From positions 1 to 64,000 of the forward strand of contig JAYPYV010000013.1 in NCBI GenBank assembly GCA_038136035.1: a stretch of 64,000 nucleotides of DNA, given 5' to 3'. Positions 1 to 8,463 of this stretch are shown here, piece by piece. A program made the position numbers and the translations under genes. This DNA comes from UBA9926 sp023261215. Its GTDB lineage: Bacteria > Pseudomonadota > Gammaproteobacteria > Pseudomonadales > Azotimanducaceae. Below the pieces are notes generated by a model. That model worked only from the letters and a program-made list of their open reading frames with translations, was not told the DNA's origin and did not search any database. The stretch's first letter is position 1. Every line of letters begins with the position of its first letter.

Positions 1-1097
1 CGGCGAGCAAGCGGCGCGCCGAGACAATGGTGCACGCCCGAGCCAAATGCAACGTGAGCGCCTGGCTTCGAGCGATCGAGATCAATGCTGTGGGGGCACA
101 CAAACTGATCGGCATCTCGATTGGCAGCGCCATAACGAACCCCAATCAGCGCGCCCTCAGGGATCAGGGTACCTGCTATTTCCGTCTCTTCCGTTGCGCG
201 TCGAAGCAGCATTTGAACTGGAGATTCAAGGCGTAAGACTTCTTCAATGAAAGGTTTGAGTAGCGCTTGGTCCGATTTCAGCCGCGTCCAAACGTCCGGG
301 TTTTCGATTAATAATTTGACCCCAGCGGATAGCGCGTTCGTGGTGGTTTCGCTGCCGCCAACGAAGGTGTCAGCCATCATCTCTGCATGAAGTTCTTCAT
401 CGGTGAGCGGTCTGCCCCACTCAGGGATTTCGCGATTGACCAATTCAGAGAGCAGTGTGTCATTGGGTTCGCGACGCAATCGTTCAAAGATGGGCTGGAA
501 ATAGTGTTGGGCCTCAATTTCTTTATCCACGGCTTCGAGTTCTTCTTCTTCGCTGAGCATCATGCTGATGCGCCGGAAGAAGGCGTCCGTCCAGCCTTTG
601 ATCTTCCAGAGATCTTTGAGATCAGCACCCATTTGTTTAACGATGATGGTGAGCGGTAGCGGCACGGCCATGGCCGATACCCAATCGCACGCACCGGTTC
701 GCTTTATGTTTTCAAAGAGATCCTCAGCCGTCTGCTGAACGAATGGTTCTAGATCGTTGATCTTCGCGGGCCTAAACGCCTCATTGAACATCGCCCGCAT
801 CTGTTTGTGGTTAGGTTCGTCACGCGCGATCAGCGTTTTAGAAGGCAACCAGCCACGGGTTTTGAACCGCTCGTTGACTCTTTCCTGTCGGGGCGTGAGC
901 ACCTTGGTGCCTCGGCTCGCATTCCCTGAAAAGAGTTCGTGGTTCGCAAGAATATGGCGCACGTCTTCAAAGCGACTCACATGGAAAATCCCGGTCATAG
1001 GGTCTTGATAGACGGGGGCCTCGTTGTGAAGTGCTTCGTAAAGATCAAACGGACAGGCTTGCGTGTCCCGATCAAAGAAATTGACGTTCAGCGACAT
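1..1097 (-). CDS. Cytochrome P450, 3' end cut by window edge
   Basis: Soluble bacterial haem-thiolate monooxygenase. The frame opens at an ATG (1095-1097) and is still open at base 1, so 365 codons are visible and only the last few dozen residues of a typical 400-430 aa protein are missing. The core motifs are visible: an I-helix oxygen-binding segment around GGSETT (about 247-252), the ExxR pair Glu286/Arg289, and the haem loop FGSGVHHCLG with Cys358 as thiolate ligand. No membrane anchor is seen, as expected for a bacterial P450. The subfamily and substrate cannot be named. No ferredoxin or reductase lies in the visible flank. VOC and SnoaL-like genes upstream hint at ring or terpenoid catabolism, but that is inference. 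Confidence 0.93.
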   Translation of the reverse strand, partial: MSLNVNFFDRDTQACPFDLYEALHNEAPVYQDPMTGIFHVSRFEDVRHILANHELFSGNASRGTKVLTPRQERVNERFKTRGWLPSKTLIARDEPNHKQMRAMFNEAFRPAKINDLEPFVQQTAEDLFENIKRTGACDWVSAMAVPLPLTIIVKQMGADLKDLWKIKGWTDAFFRRISMMLSEEEELEAVDKEIEAQHYFQPIFERLRREPNDTLLSELVNREIPEWGRPLTDEELHAEMMADTFVGGSETTTNALSAGVKLLIENPDVWTRLKSDQALLKPFIEEVLRLESPVQMLLRRATEETEIAGTLIPEGALIGVRYGAANRDADQFVCPHSIDLDRSKPGAHVAFGSGVHHCLGAPLAR

Positions 1098-1216
1098 CCA
1101 TTGGCTCCGTTAATCGATGAAAACAAAGGGTAATGTTGCAAAAAACAGGATGGGGGTCCAGACGAGGGTCGTTTTGTGCCTCAATGGCTTGGTTAGGATA
1201 TAGCTCAAGCTCAGCA

Positions 1217-1744
1217 TTATTCTCTCATCGGGTCACTGCCATCCCAGTTGGCTGCTGCGTCGGCCATCATTTGAAATCGACCCTCAACCGCGGGCAGGCG
1301 CGTGACCAGTTCGAGCATGCAGCCCAGGCTCGCTCTCGTGTCAAAGTAGCCGAAAGTGACTGGACCAGAATGCCCGACATTGACTGCTTCAAACCCTTCG
1401 GCTTCAAGTAGTCGCTGATCGGCTTCAAAGTCCTCAGTCCATGCGCAGAAATGATGAAAGGTCGGCGCGCTGCCAACCGGCACCATATCGCGATACGCGG
1501 AAGGGCCCTCGCGAGGCTCGATGAGCTCGATTTGCATGGTGCCCGCTTGGGCGAGCGCGACTCGCATGGAGAGGTCAGCTTGCTCGCCACGATAGATGAC
1601 TGAATCAAAGGTCCCTGGGGGGTAATCCTTAACAAAAAAAGGGCCGACACCGAGCTTCTGACTCCAGTGGTTGCATGCTGCCTCCAGGTTAGGAACAACG
1701 AATGCGCTTTGGAAGAAATTACGAGACAGAGGGCTTTTGATCAT
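1217..1744 (-). CDS. VOC (glyoxalase/bleomycin-resistance fold) family protein
   Basis: Protein of 175 aa with the vicinal-oxygen-chelate fold, a paired beta-alpha-beta-beta-beta fold that binds a metal in dioxygenases, epimerases and isomerases. The opening FFQSAFVVPNLEAACNHW and the later segment FHHFCAWTEDFEADQRLL are typical of the two half-modules. An upstream in-frame start exists at 1798, but ATG 1744 has AAGGA about 10 bases ahead and gives the usual N-terminus, so it is preferred. The protein lies head to tail with the P450 (119-base spacer), so both may be transcribed together. I cannot assign a substrate; P450-linked VOC proteins are common in aromatic and steroid breakdown clusters. 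Confidence 0.85.
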   Translation of the reverse strand: MIKSPLSRNFFQSAFVVPNLEAACNHWSQKLGVGPFFVKDYPPGTFDSVIYRGEQADLSMRVALAQAGTMQIELIEPREGPSAYRDMVPVGSAPTFHHFCAWTEDFEADQRLLEAEGFEAVNVGHSGPVTFGYFDTRASLGCMLELVTRLPAVEGRFQMMADAAANWDGSDPMRE

Positions 1745-1864
1745 AGAATGATTCCTTGTCTCCCGAGTGTAACAAACTCGTCGGGGTGCGAGAGGCATCG
1801 CGAGTAATAAGCGTCAAACTAAAGCGCACTAAATAGTCGTTTGGTAAGGAAGAGAGGTGCACTG

Positions 1865-2350
1865 GTGACTGAGCAAAAAATACAGGAACTCATCGATCAA
1901 TCCGACATCAGAGAGCTCGCACGACGTTATTGTCGGGGCGTGGATCGACTGGATGGTGAGCTAATGAAATCGGCCTATTGGCCAGAGGCCATCGACGAAC
2001 ATGGCGTTTTCGTCGGAAATGCGCACGAGTTTGTTGATCACTGCATGCTGAGTCATCGACGCTGGGCGAGTACGCTGCACTGCATTTTTAATCACACCAT
2101 TGAAATTGACGCCCCAAGCGGTACCGCGATTGGCGAAATCTACAACGTGACCTATCTGTTCTCCGAAGGAGAAAGTGCCGGAGTCGACCTTTGGGTGGGT
2201 CGATATCTTGATACCTACGAAAAGCGAGGTGAGGAATGGCGAATTATTAAGCGTGTCTGCGTGCACGAGGGTAGCCAACACCTCGACGGCGCTCCCATGA
2301 CCCTAGACACCTCAAAATTTGTTCAGGGATCCTGCGATCGAAATTTATAG
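1865..2350 (+). CDS. SnoaL-like / NTF2-fold protein
   Basis: Protein of 161 aa of the nuclear-transport-factor-2-like superfamily (SnoaL-like, ring hydratase/isomerase/cyclase-type fold). Seen: the N-terminal helix IQELIDQSDIRELARRYCRG followed by D-x-LD, the central strand with HCIFNHTIEI, and the C-terminal RYLDTYEKRGEEWRI, the order usual for this fold. Start choice: a TTG at 1841 is in frame, but GTG 1865 has AGGAAGAGAGG seven bases ahead. It is divergent from the VOC gene across a 120-base gap, so promoters for both should lie in 1745-1864. Proteins of this kind act on small hydrophobic cyclic compounds; the actual substrate is unknown. Confidence 0.8.
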   Translation: MTEQKIQELIDQSDIRELARRYCRGVDRLDGELMKSAYWPEAIDEHGVFVGNAHEFVDHCMLSHRRWASTLHCIFNHTIEIDAPSGTAIGEIYNVTYLFSEGESAGVDLWVGRYLDTYEKRGEEWRIIKRVCVHEGSQHLDGAPMTLDTSKFVQGSCDRNL

Positions 2351-2762
2351 GCCTTGAGATTCCGTTCTTTGGGTATCGTGTTGGTTCGTATTTTTACGTA
2401 CTGAAGGGTACTGAATGAATTGGCTAAAACATTTAGGCCAGTATGCAATTGGAGTTGACAAAAAAACCTAGTGACGACGCCGTTGAACTAAGGAACGAAA
2501 TTAGTGAAAGTGGTTGGTTCCTAATCCGGGTGGGTTCCGCTCCGGTTCGGCTTCGGCTTGATGGATGGGTGATATTTTCCAAGCCGCTGCGCTTTGGCGA
2601 TCGACTCCGAAGAGGCGATCTCTTTCGAGTATCAGCAGTATGAAGCTAAAAAAAGAGGTGGCGGAAGTGAAAAGCGGTGATGATGGGTTGAACCAAGTGA
2701 TGTGCAGATTGGCGAGTGTTCCCTGTTGAACATGGGACATATCGATTGGGAAGGAGGTTGAA
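2351..2762. other. Intergenic stretch, no convincing gene
   Basis: About 410 bases between the SnoaL-like gene and the kinase. A 66-codon open frame at 2443-2643 has no recognisable motif and no clear ribosome-binding site, so I do not call it. The kinase ribosome-binding site (AGGAGG) lies at the very end. TTGACA occurs at 2454 but I see no matching -10 element. Confidence 0.4.
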
Positions 2763-3749
2763 TTGCCGACTTATCAGAACCCTGCAGACGATAGCGATAA
2801 GCTCCGTCTCGATGAGACGGATAAGCCGCTTGCAGAAACCCTTAATCCTAACTTCCGCTACGCGCTCTTTTCACCGATTGCAAAAGGTGGGAAATCTCTG
2901 ATCCAAGCATGCACTGATCTCTATTTGGGTCGAAAAATCTGTCACAAGAGCCTACGTAAAGAATTCGCACAGGATGAAGTTGAGCAACGACGATTATTGC
3001 GTGAGGCAAGAATTGCAGCTCGACTTCAACACCCGAATATCGTGCCGACGTATGACCTCGGTCGAACGCGAGACGGCGGTTATTTCTTCACGATGAAGTT
3101 GCTCGAAGGCTACACGCTACGAGAGCTCCTCAATTATCGTGAGAGGTACGATCTCACGCAGATGGTCAACGTCATTGAACAAATCGCCAACGCGCTGGCA
3201 TACGCGCATCAAAAAGGGGTGCTACACCGTGACGTGAAGCCCGAAAATATCCTGGTGGGGCGCTTTGGTGAGATCGTCCTGTTGGATTGGGGGCTTGCCA
3301 AGGTTTGGGATGAAGGTGCGGATGAGGTGGAATCTGAAGGCATGACCCGCACAGCGTCTGGTTCTAAAAGCGAAGCGGATGGAGCGCGCGCGGCATTGAG
3401 CTTGGGGATGACTCAGATGGGCCCTGTTCAGGGTACGATCAGCTACATGTCGCCGGAGCAATTAGATCGTGAGGCGACGATCGATGATCGCTCTGATGTT
3501 TATAGTCTTGGCGCGGTTCTCTACGAAATTTTGTGTGGTCAGACCGTGTTCGATGGTGAGCGCATGGATGAACTTGCAGAGAAAGTTCGTTCGGAAACGC
3601 CGAGACCGCCTTCGGAAAAAACCAGGGTCAAGCTGCCTCGAATGCTCGAAGATCTCACCATGCAGTGCCTGGCCAAAGAGCCAAGCCGGCGCGTGTCATC
3701 GATGAACGATGTCTTGAGAGTGCTGAGTGAAAATTGGTTGCTTAGTTAG
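2763..3749 (+). CDS. Serine/threonine protein kinase (Hanks type)
   Basis: Soluble 328-aa eukaryotic-like kinase with no membrane segment or extracellular sensor, unlike PknB. Seen: a poorly conserved glycine loop (IAKGGKSLIQA, about 39-49), the likely ATP-anchoring Lys62, catalytic HRDVKPEN (155-162), DWG in place of DFG (175-177), SPE in place of APE (230-232) and the structural Asp245 in SDVYSLG. DWG and a weak glycine loop occur in many bacterial kinases and need not mean inactivity. The 40 residues between DWG and the P+1 region are rich in Ser/Thr and may hold autophosphorylation sites. Start: TTG 2763 with AGGAGG five bases ahead. The 3' end overlaps the opposing PP2C gene by 8 bases, suggesting a kinase/phosphatase pair. 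Confidence 0.93.
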   Translation: MPTYQNPADDSDKLRLDETDKPLAETLNPNFRYALFSPIAKGGKSLIQACTDLYLGRKICHKSLRKEFAQDEVEQRRLLREARIAARLQHPNIVPTYDLGRTRDGGYFFTMKLLEGYTLRELLNYRERYDLTQMVNVIEQIANALAYAHQKGVLHRDVKPENILVGRFGEIVLLDWGLAKVWDEGADEVESEGMTRTASGSKSEADGARAALSLGMTQMGPVQGTISYMSPEQLDREATIDDRSDVYSLGAVLYEILCGQTVFDGERMDELAEKVRSETPRPPSEKTRVKLPRMLEDLTMQCLAKEPSRRVSSMNDVLRVLSENWLLS

Positions 3750-4452
3750 ACGAAAGATCAGCGACAACGAGACTGATGTTATCTGGACCCCCTTGTCTGA
3801 GTGCGGCTCGCACCAGTTGATCACTCAGGACGGCTAAATCAGTGCTTGCCGAGAGCAATTCATTGATTTCCCGTTGGGTGACGATACCGTGCAATCCGTC
3901 GGTGGACAGCAGCATTCTCCCAGCTTGAACGCTCGCTCGGGGTAGTTGCCCACGTGCGACCTCAGTCTCGAAGCCGCCGCCAATGCTGCGCGTTAGCAGA
4001 TGCTTGTCTTGAGGTTCGGGCGTAAGACCCTGGCTTCTTTTTTGCTCATAGAGGTTGTGGTCCTTTGTTAAGCAGGTGAGCGCCTGACCACCACCTCCGA
4101 GGTAAATTCGAGAGTCACCTACCCAAGCGTACAAGAGGTCAGTTTCGGTCACGAGTGCACAAGCGATGGTGGTGCGCATCTCGGGCTTTCCGAGCCCCTC
4201 TTTACCTTTCTCATGAATCGCGTGATCCGCTGCGACGATAGCCTGGGTGAGTCCATCCAAGGTATAGGGCACCTTGTGCGTCTCAAACAGGTCCATGACG
4301 GTGTCAACTGCGGTGTTGCTCGCCAGATCGCCAGCCCCATGCCCCCCCAGACCATCGGCGATGATCAGTAGGCCAAGATTTTCCTGGAAAGCGAAAGCGT
4401 CCTCATTATGGGATCTGACGTGGCCTGGGTGCGTGAGTCCGACGGCTCTCAC
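3742..4452 (-). CDS. PP2C-family serine/threonine phosphatase (Stp type)
   Basis: Metal-dependent protein phosphatase of 236 aa, cytoplasmic. All PP2C signature blocks are present: SHNEDAF near residues 14-20, ADGLGGH near 33-39, VGDSRIYL in the middle, STDGL and GGPDN near the C-terminus; their Asp residues coordinate Mn/Mg. The likely targets are the products of the convergent kinase, with which it overlaps by 8 bases at the stop codons. The start is GTG 4452. The stop codon of the upstream deacylase lies in the same frame 30 bases earlier and there is no strong ribosome-binding site, so translation may be coupled to the deacylase gene. Its placement ties signalling to the receptor/sulfotransferase string further upstream. 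Confidence 0.93.
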   Translation of the reverse strand: MRAVGLTHPGHVRSHNEDAFAFQENLGLLIIADGLGGHGAGDLASNTAVDTVMDLFETHKVPYTLDGLTQAIVAADHAIHEKGKEGLGKPEMRTTIACALVTETDLLYAWVGDSRIYLGGGGQALTCLTKDHNLYEQKRSQGLTPEPQDKHLLTRSIGGGFETEVARGQLPRASVQAGRMLLSTDGLHGIVTQREINELLSASTDLAVLSDQLVRAALRQGGPDNISLVVADLSSN

Positions 4453-4482
4453 AACGGCAATGCTTGGCTCATTCAGGGAGAT

Positions 4483-6183
4483 CTAGCCCGCGATGCGACC
4501 GCTTCGAACCAGTTTGCCTGGCAGGGCGCCCGTTGGTTCGCCACCCCTGAACGTCAGAACGCCTGCCACAATCGTGGCCTCTAAGCCGTCTGCATTTTGC
4601 AGAAAACGCTTACCGCCCGCGGGGAGGTCATGAACAATGTGCGGCGTTCTCAATTGCAACGCTTCGATGTCAATGACATTGATATCCGCCTTTTTGCCGA
4701 TCTTGATTTCGCCGCGGTCGACAAGGGAGTAAAGCGAAGCGGGTTGCGCAGTCAGGAGGTGAATCGCTTGTGCCAGAGCGACCTTTGATTCTTTTTTGAC
4801 CCACTTAGTCAACACATAAACATTCGCGCTGGTGTCACATATGGAGCCTACGTGCGCGCCGCCGTCGCCCAGTGCTGAGACGGTGAACGGGTGCTGCAAT
4901 AGCCGGGGAATGTCCGCATTGTAGTTGGCTGCAGGAATATAAATGAGATTTTTTCCGCCGTTGGCAAGGAAAAAGTCATAGAGCCAACTGGCAGCATCCT
5001 CACCAGCTCGCTCGGCGCGCGCTGCGACCGACTGATCGGCATCGGGCAAGTATTCCAATGGATCTTCCATAGGATACATTTTGTCGAATCGGTCATTGAA
5101 AATTCGAACAAAGATGTGAGGATTAATGTTTTCCTCGCCGAGAATTTTTGCCTTGGTCTCTGGGTCAGCAAGTCGGGTAAGACGCTCTTCCCAGGGAAGG
5201 TCATCCAGCGCCATGTAGCTCGGTCGACGGTAGAATGGATTCATCGAAGAGGGTAGACCCATCATCATTCCCACGGGTCTTGATAGCACCTGACCACGAA
5301 TGTCGAGGCCCTCAGATTGAGCCGTTTCTACCATCGCGAGTTGCTTTTCCCATAGCTCGGGTTCGTTGTCTAAGTGTAGGAGTGTAAATGTGCCTTTCGC
5401 GCCCGTCTTTTCACTCACCTCTCGCAGAATTGAAAACTCATCGGCAGGATCTTCCCAGTCAGAAATGAGCTGAAAGACGTGGCCTTTTTCGCCCGATAAA
5501 CTTTCACCCAAGGCTTTGAGCTCAGCTGTCGCCGCTTTGTAAGTCGGCACAAGGTTACCATCGGCGCTCCGATGAACGAGCGTTCTTGACGTTGAAAAAC
5601 CCACTGCGCCGGCTTCAACGCCCTCTCGCAGCAAGACCTTCATAGCCTCGATATCCTCTGGCGTGGCAGGCTCGCGGTTCACCGCTCGCTCACCCATCAC
5701 GAAAACGCGCAGCGGCCCGTGGGGCAACAAGGCGGCGACATCAATATCGCGGGGCTTTCTGTCCAGGCTGTCGAGATATTCAGGAAAACTCTCCCAGTCC
5801 CAGGGCAACCCTTCGCTCATCGCTGTTTCTGGGATCTCCTCGACACCTTCCATCAGCTTAATGAGGACATCGTGATCATCCTGGCGGCAAGGCGCAAAGC
5901 CGACGCCGCAGTTACCCATCACCACGGTGGTTGTGCCCAGGTTTGACGAAGGCGCCAAATGCTCGTCCCATGTTGCCTGGCCGTCATAATGAGTGTGGAC
6001 GTCGATGAAGCCTGGCGTGACGATTTTTCCAGCCGCATCGATGACCTGGTCTGCGGAGGCGTCAATGCTGGGCTCGATCGCCGCAATCTTTCCATTTTGA
6101 ACGCCAATGTCAGCGATGAATGGCTCACTACCCGAGCCATCGAACACTTGTCCATTCTTAATCAGAAGCTCGTAATGACGCAT
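4483..6183 (-). CDS. Amidohydrolase, N-acyl-D-amino-acid deacylase-like
   Basis: Zinc-dependent hydrolase of 566 aa in the amidohydrolase-3/D-aminoacylase family, predicted to cut the acyl-amide bond of N-acyl-D-amino acids or a related cyclic amide. Seen: N-terminal beta-sandwich strand, metal motif VHTHYDGQ (His63, His65), GNCGVGFAPC with Cys92 as in D-aminoacylases, and GDGGAHVG, whose Asp is the expected catalytic base. The length fits the 480-590 aa family. Start: ATG 6183 with GGAGG eight bases ahead, preferred over ATG 6198 and the longer frame from 6243. There is no signal peptide, so it acts in the cytoplasm. It follows the sulfotransferase on the same strand after 221 bases. The exact substrate is open. 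Confidence 0.88.
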   Translation of the reverse strand: MRHYELLIKNGQVFDGSGSEPFIADIGVQNGKIAAIEPSIDASADQVIDAAGKIVTPGFIDVHTHYDGQATWDEHLAPSSNLGTTTVVMGNCGVGFAPCRQDDHDVLIKLMEGVEEIPETAMSEGLPWDWESFPEYLDSLDRKPRDIDVAALLPHGPLRVFVMGERAVNREPATPEDIEAMKVLLREGVEAGAVGFSTSRTLVHRSADGNLVPTYKAATAELKALGESLSGEKGHVFQLISDWEDPADEFSILREVSEKTGAKGTFTLLHLDNEPELWEKQLAMVETAQSEGLDIRGQVLSRPVGMMMGLPSSMNPFYRRPSYMALDDLPWEERLTRLADPETKAKILGEENINPHIFVRIFNDRFDKMYPMEDPLEYLPDADQSVAARAERAGEDAASWLYDFFLANGGKNLIYIPAANYNADIPRLLQHPFTVSALGDGGAHVGSICDTSANVYVLTKWVKKESKVALAQAIHLLTAQPASLYSLVDRGEIKIGKKADINVIDIEALQLRTPHIVHDLPAGGKRFLQNADGLEATIVAGVLTFRGGEPTGALPGKLVRSGRIAG

Positions 6184-6404
6184 TGGGCGACCCTCCATGA
6201 TTGGTCTCTTTTTGATCTGTGTGCGCGGGGAGCGCCAAGGCAAGCACGGATTGTGCTGGCGTTAACGCCACCTCAGATATCGCGTGCCGGGCACACAACG
6301 TAGCCCCGAACATAGCGCATTCAAGCCGAGCGTACTAGGGGTGTTCAGACGACAGCAAGCGAGTTCGGCGCATAAATAGTCGATACCTTGTCCTCTAGGT
6401 CGGC

Positions 6405-8402
6405 CTAAGAGAAGTTCGGATACCCGTTGATGATCTCGTCGCCAAGCGCCAATTTCAGTGGACCAAGCCAAGGTTCAAAGGGTTGCCACGCGTCTAAACT
6501 CGTTTTGAAAATAGGTTGCCTTACCTGTTCAGAACTGGGGGTTCGGACGCTTCGTTCACTTTCAAAAAAACTCAGGCACGATGCTTCAAAGGGAAGGCCA
6601 CAATATTCGAGTATCCGGCGGACCTCTCCCTCCAGGTCAAAGACCACTGACTCATGATGAACCCGCAAGACTGCGCCTGGAAGCACCGCATCCCAATGAC
6701 GCATGATGTCGACATAGTCCTTGTAGTATCGACCGATGTTTTCCAGTCCATAAGTGAACTCCTGCCCGCTGGAAAAGAGTTGCTTGAATCCACTGAAACA
6801 ACACGCCATTGGGTGGCGTCTGGCATCGATAATTTTCGCGTTGGGCAACATGAGGCGAATTAACCCGATATGTCTGAAATTGTTTGGCATCTTATCGATG
6901 AAGAAGGGCTTACCTGACCGATGAACTCGGGTTTCTTCGAGGTAGCGAGTGCCCAGCGCAAGGCAGGTCTCTTCGCTCAAAGATTCAAGGCAGCCGGGAT
7001 AGACAGGATCATCTTGAATTCGGCGCCGGCCATCAAGCTCAAAGGCATAGGATGCGATATTGGGGAGTTCCTGCGTGCCTTCGACCTGGGAGTGTGAGGA
7101 TAAGATTTGTTCCAGGAGCGTTGAGCCGGCTCTCGGAAGTCCAACGATAAAAATTGGGTCCGGCGCGGGATTGCCAAAGCCTGCTTTCTGGGTAAAGAGT
7201 CGCGGCGTGCAATGCGTTATTTGCAGTCGTATTCGTTCACTTAAGAGCGTGCCATCAAAGTGCAGTTGCTCTAACTTTCTAAGGTTCCCAGCCTCGTAGG
7301 CCTTGAAGGCGGCCTCGACGTCACCGCTATCCTCGTAGTGTTTTCCGAGCGCGAACAGAAGATGGATGTCATCGATTTCACGGGTCATCGGTCGGCCAGA
7401 ATGTTGGTTCATGGCGGCAACTTCAGCGTCGGTGAACCGGTAGGTTTTCAGATTTGCCAGGCTCCAATAGGCATCGCCAAAGTCTGGCCGAAGCGCCGCA
7501 GCATCTCGGTAGGCGACAATCGCGGCCTCTGTCTGACCGATGGTCTTCAGCGCGTGGCCTTTGAGCAAATGCACGAGCGAGGGGTCGCTCACCTTGTCCT
7601 GTACCTCATCGTAGATGGTAATCGCATCGTCGAAACGCCCCAGCGCCACGCATTGATTCGCGTAAGCGGTCTTATAGCGAACATTGTCGGGCTCGAGTTC
7701 CAGGAGATGGTTGGCCTGATCAAAGGCGGCCTGATATTTCTGTCGTTTATAAAGCACGGTCATGTAATCAAACCGCGCCAATCGGTTTTCTGGTTCAAAG
7801 GAAATCGCATGAGCAAGCAGGGTCTCAGCATCGTCAAGGACTTCGGTGACGACGCCGATGTGCGCGAGTAGGCGCATCCCTTCAACATGTTTAGGGTTTT
7901 GAACCAGGAACCGGCGACAGACACGCTCTGCCAAGAAGAGTTTGTTTTCCTGGATCAGTGATCGAGTCTGTAGAAGGGGTTGAGGGAGTGCGCTAAGACG
8001 CCGCTGCTGTTCCTCTGCCTCCTCGCGGATCACGTCATGATTGAGTTTGCGTGCAAGCTCGGCTAGCGCCCGCCAACTCGCAAGTAGCGCATCATTGAGC
8101 GTAACGGCTTGACGAAAGCCACTGAATGCGGCGCTTTCGTCGCCTCGAGAGATCAACGCAAAAGCCCTTTCCTGGATCGCGAGGCTGTCTCTGGGGTAGG
8201 TGTTGAGGAGTTGATCGAGTTTCTCGATGCACGCGTCGAATTGACCCAATCTTCGGTCGATCACTGCGAGGTAATACAGCGCATCTCGATGGTCAGACGC
8301 TTCATTCAAAATGGATTCGAGACTAACCACCGCCTCGGACAAATTTGACTGTGCGAGATGTTGTTGTGCGGTCCTGAGTGTTGCAGGAATATCGATGGGC
8401 AT
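6405..8402 (-). CDS. TPR-repeat sulfotransferase
   Basis: Two-part protein of about 665 aa. The N-terminal 370 residues form tandem tetratricopeptide repeats (pattern such as ALYYLAVIDRRLGQFDACI). The C-terminal part is a PAPS-dependent sulfotransferase domain opened by FIVGLPRAGSTLLEQ, the 5'-phosphosulfate-binding loop (about 419-432), followed by SSHSQVEGTQELPN. It probably transfers sulfate from PAPS to a hydroxyl or amine, with the repeats holding a protein or large substrate. It begins 61 bases after the TonB receptor on the same strand, so the two are very likely co-transcribed. A GTG at 8429 is an alternative start; neither has a strong ribosome-binding site. No signal peptide, so cytoplasmic. 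The acceptor is unknown. Confidence 0.9.
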   Translation of the reverse strand: MPIDIPATLRTAQQHLAQSNLSEAVVSLESILNEASDHRDALYYLAVIDRRLGQFDACIEKLDQLLNTYPRDSLAIQERAFALISRGDESAAFSGFRQAVTLNDALLASWRALAELARKLNHDVIREEAEEQQRRLSALPQPLLQTRSLIQENKLFLAERVCRRFLVQNPKHVEGMRLLAHIGVVTEVLDDAETLLAHAISFEPENRLARFDYMTVLYKRQKYQAAFDQANHLLELEPDNVRYKTAYANQCVALGRFDDAITIYDEVQDKVSDPSLVHLLKGHALKTIGQTEAAIVAYRDAAALRPDFGDAYWSLANLKTYRFTDAEVAAMNQHSGRPMTREIDDIHLLFALGKHYEDSGDVEAAFKAYEAGNLRKLEQLHFDGTLLSERIRLQITHCTPRLFTQKAGFGNPAPDPIFIVGLPRAGSTLLEQILSSHSQVEGTQELPNIASYAFELDGRRRIQDDPVYPGCLESLSEETCLALGTRYLEETRVHRSGKPFFIDKMPNNFRHIGLIRLMLPNAKIIDARRHPMACCFSGFKQLFSSGQEFTYGLENIGRYYKDYVDIMRHWDAVLPGAVLRVHHESVVFDLEGEVRRILEYCGLPFEASCLSFFESERSVRTPSSEQVRQPIFKTSLDAWQPFEPWLGPLKLALGDEIINGYPNFS

Positions 8403-8463
8403 AGGTTGCCAGCGGTCAATCGGGCGCACAGGCTGCCCGATGACCGATCATTGGAATCTACGT

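Noticed and set aside
2443..2643. 66-codon open frame upstream of the kinase
   Set aside because: No motif, no good ribosome-binding site, and residue composition not protein-like.
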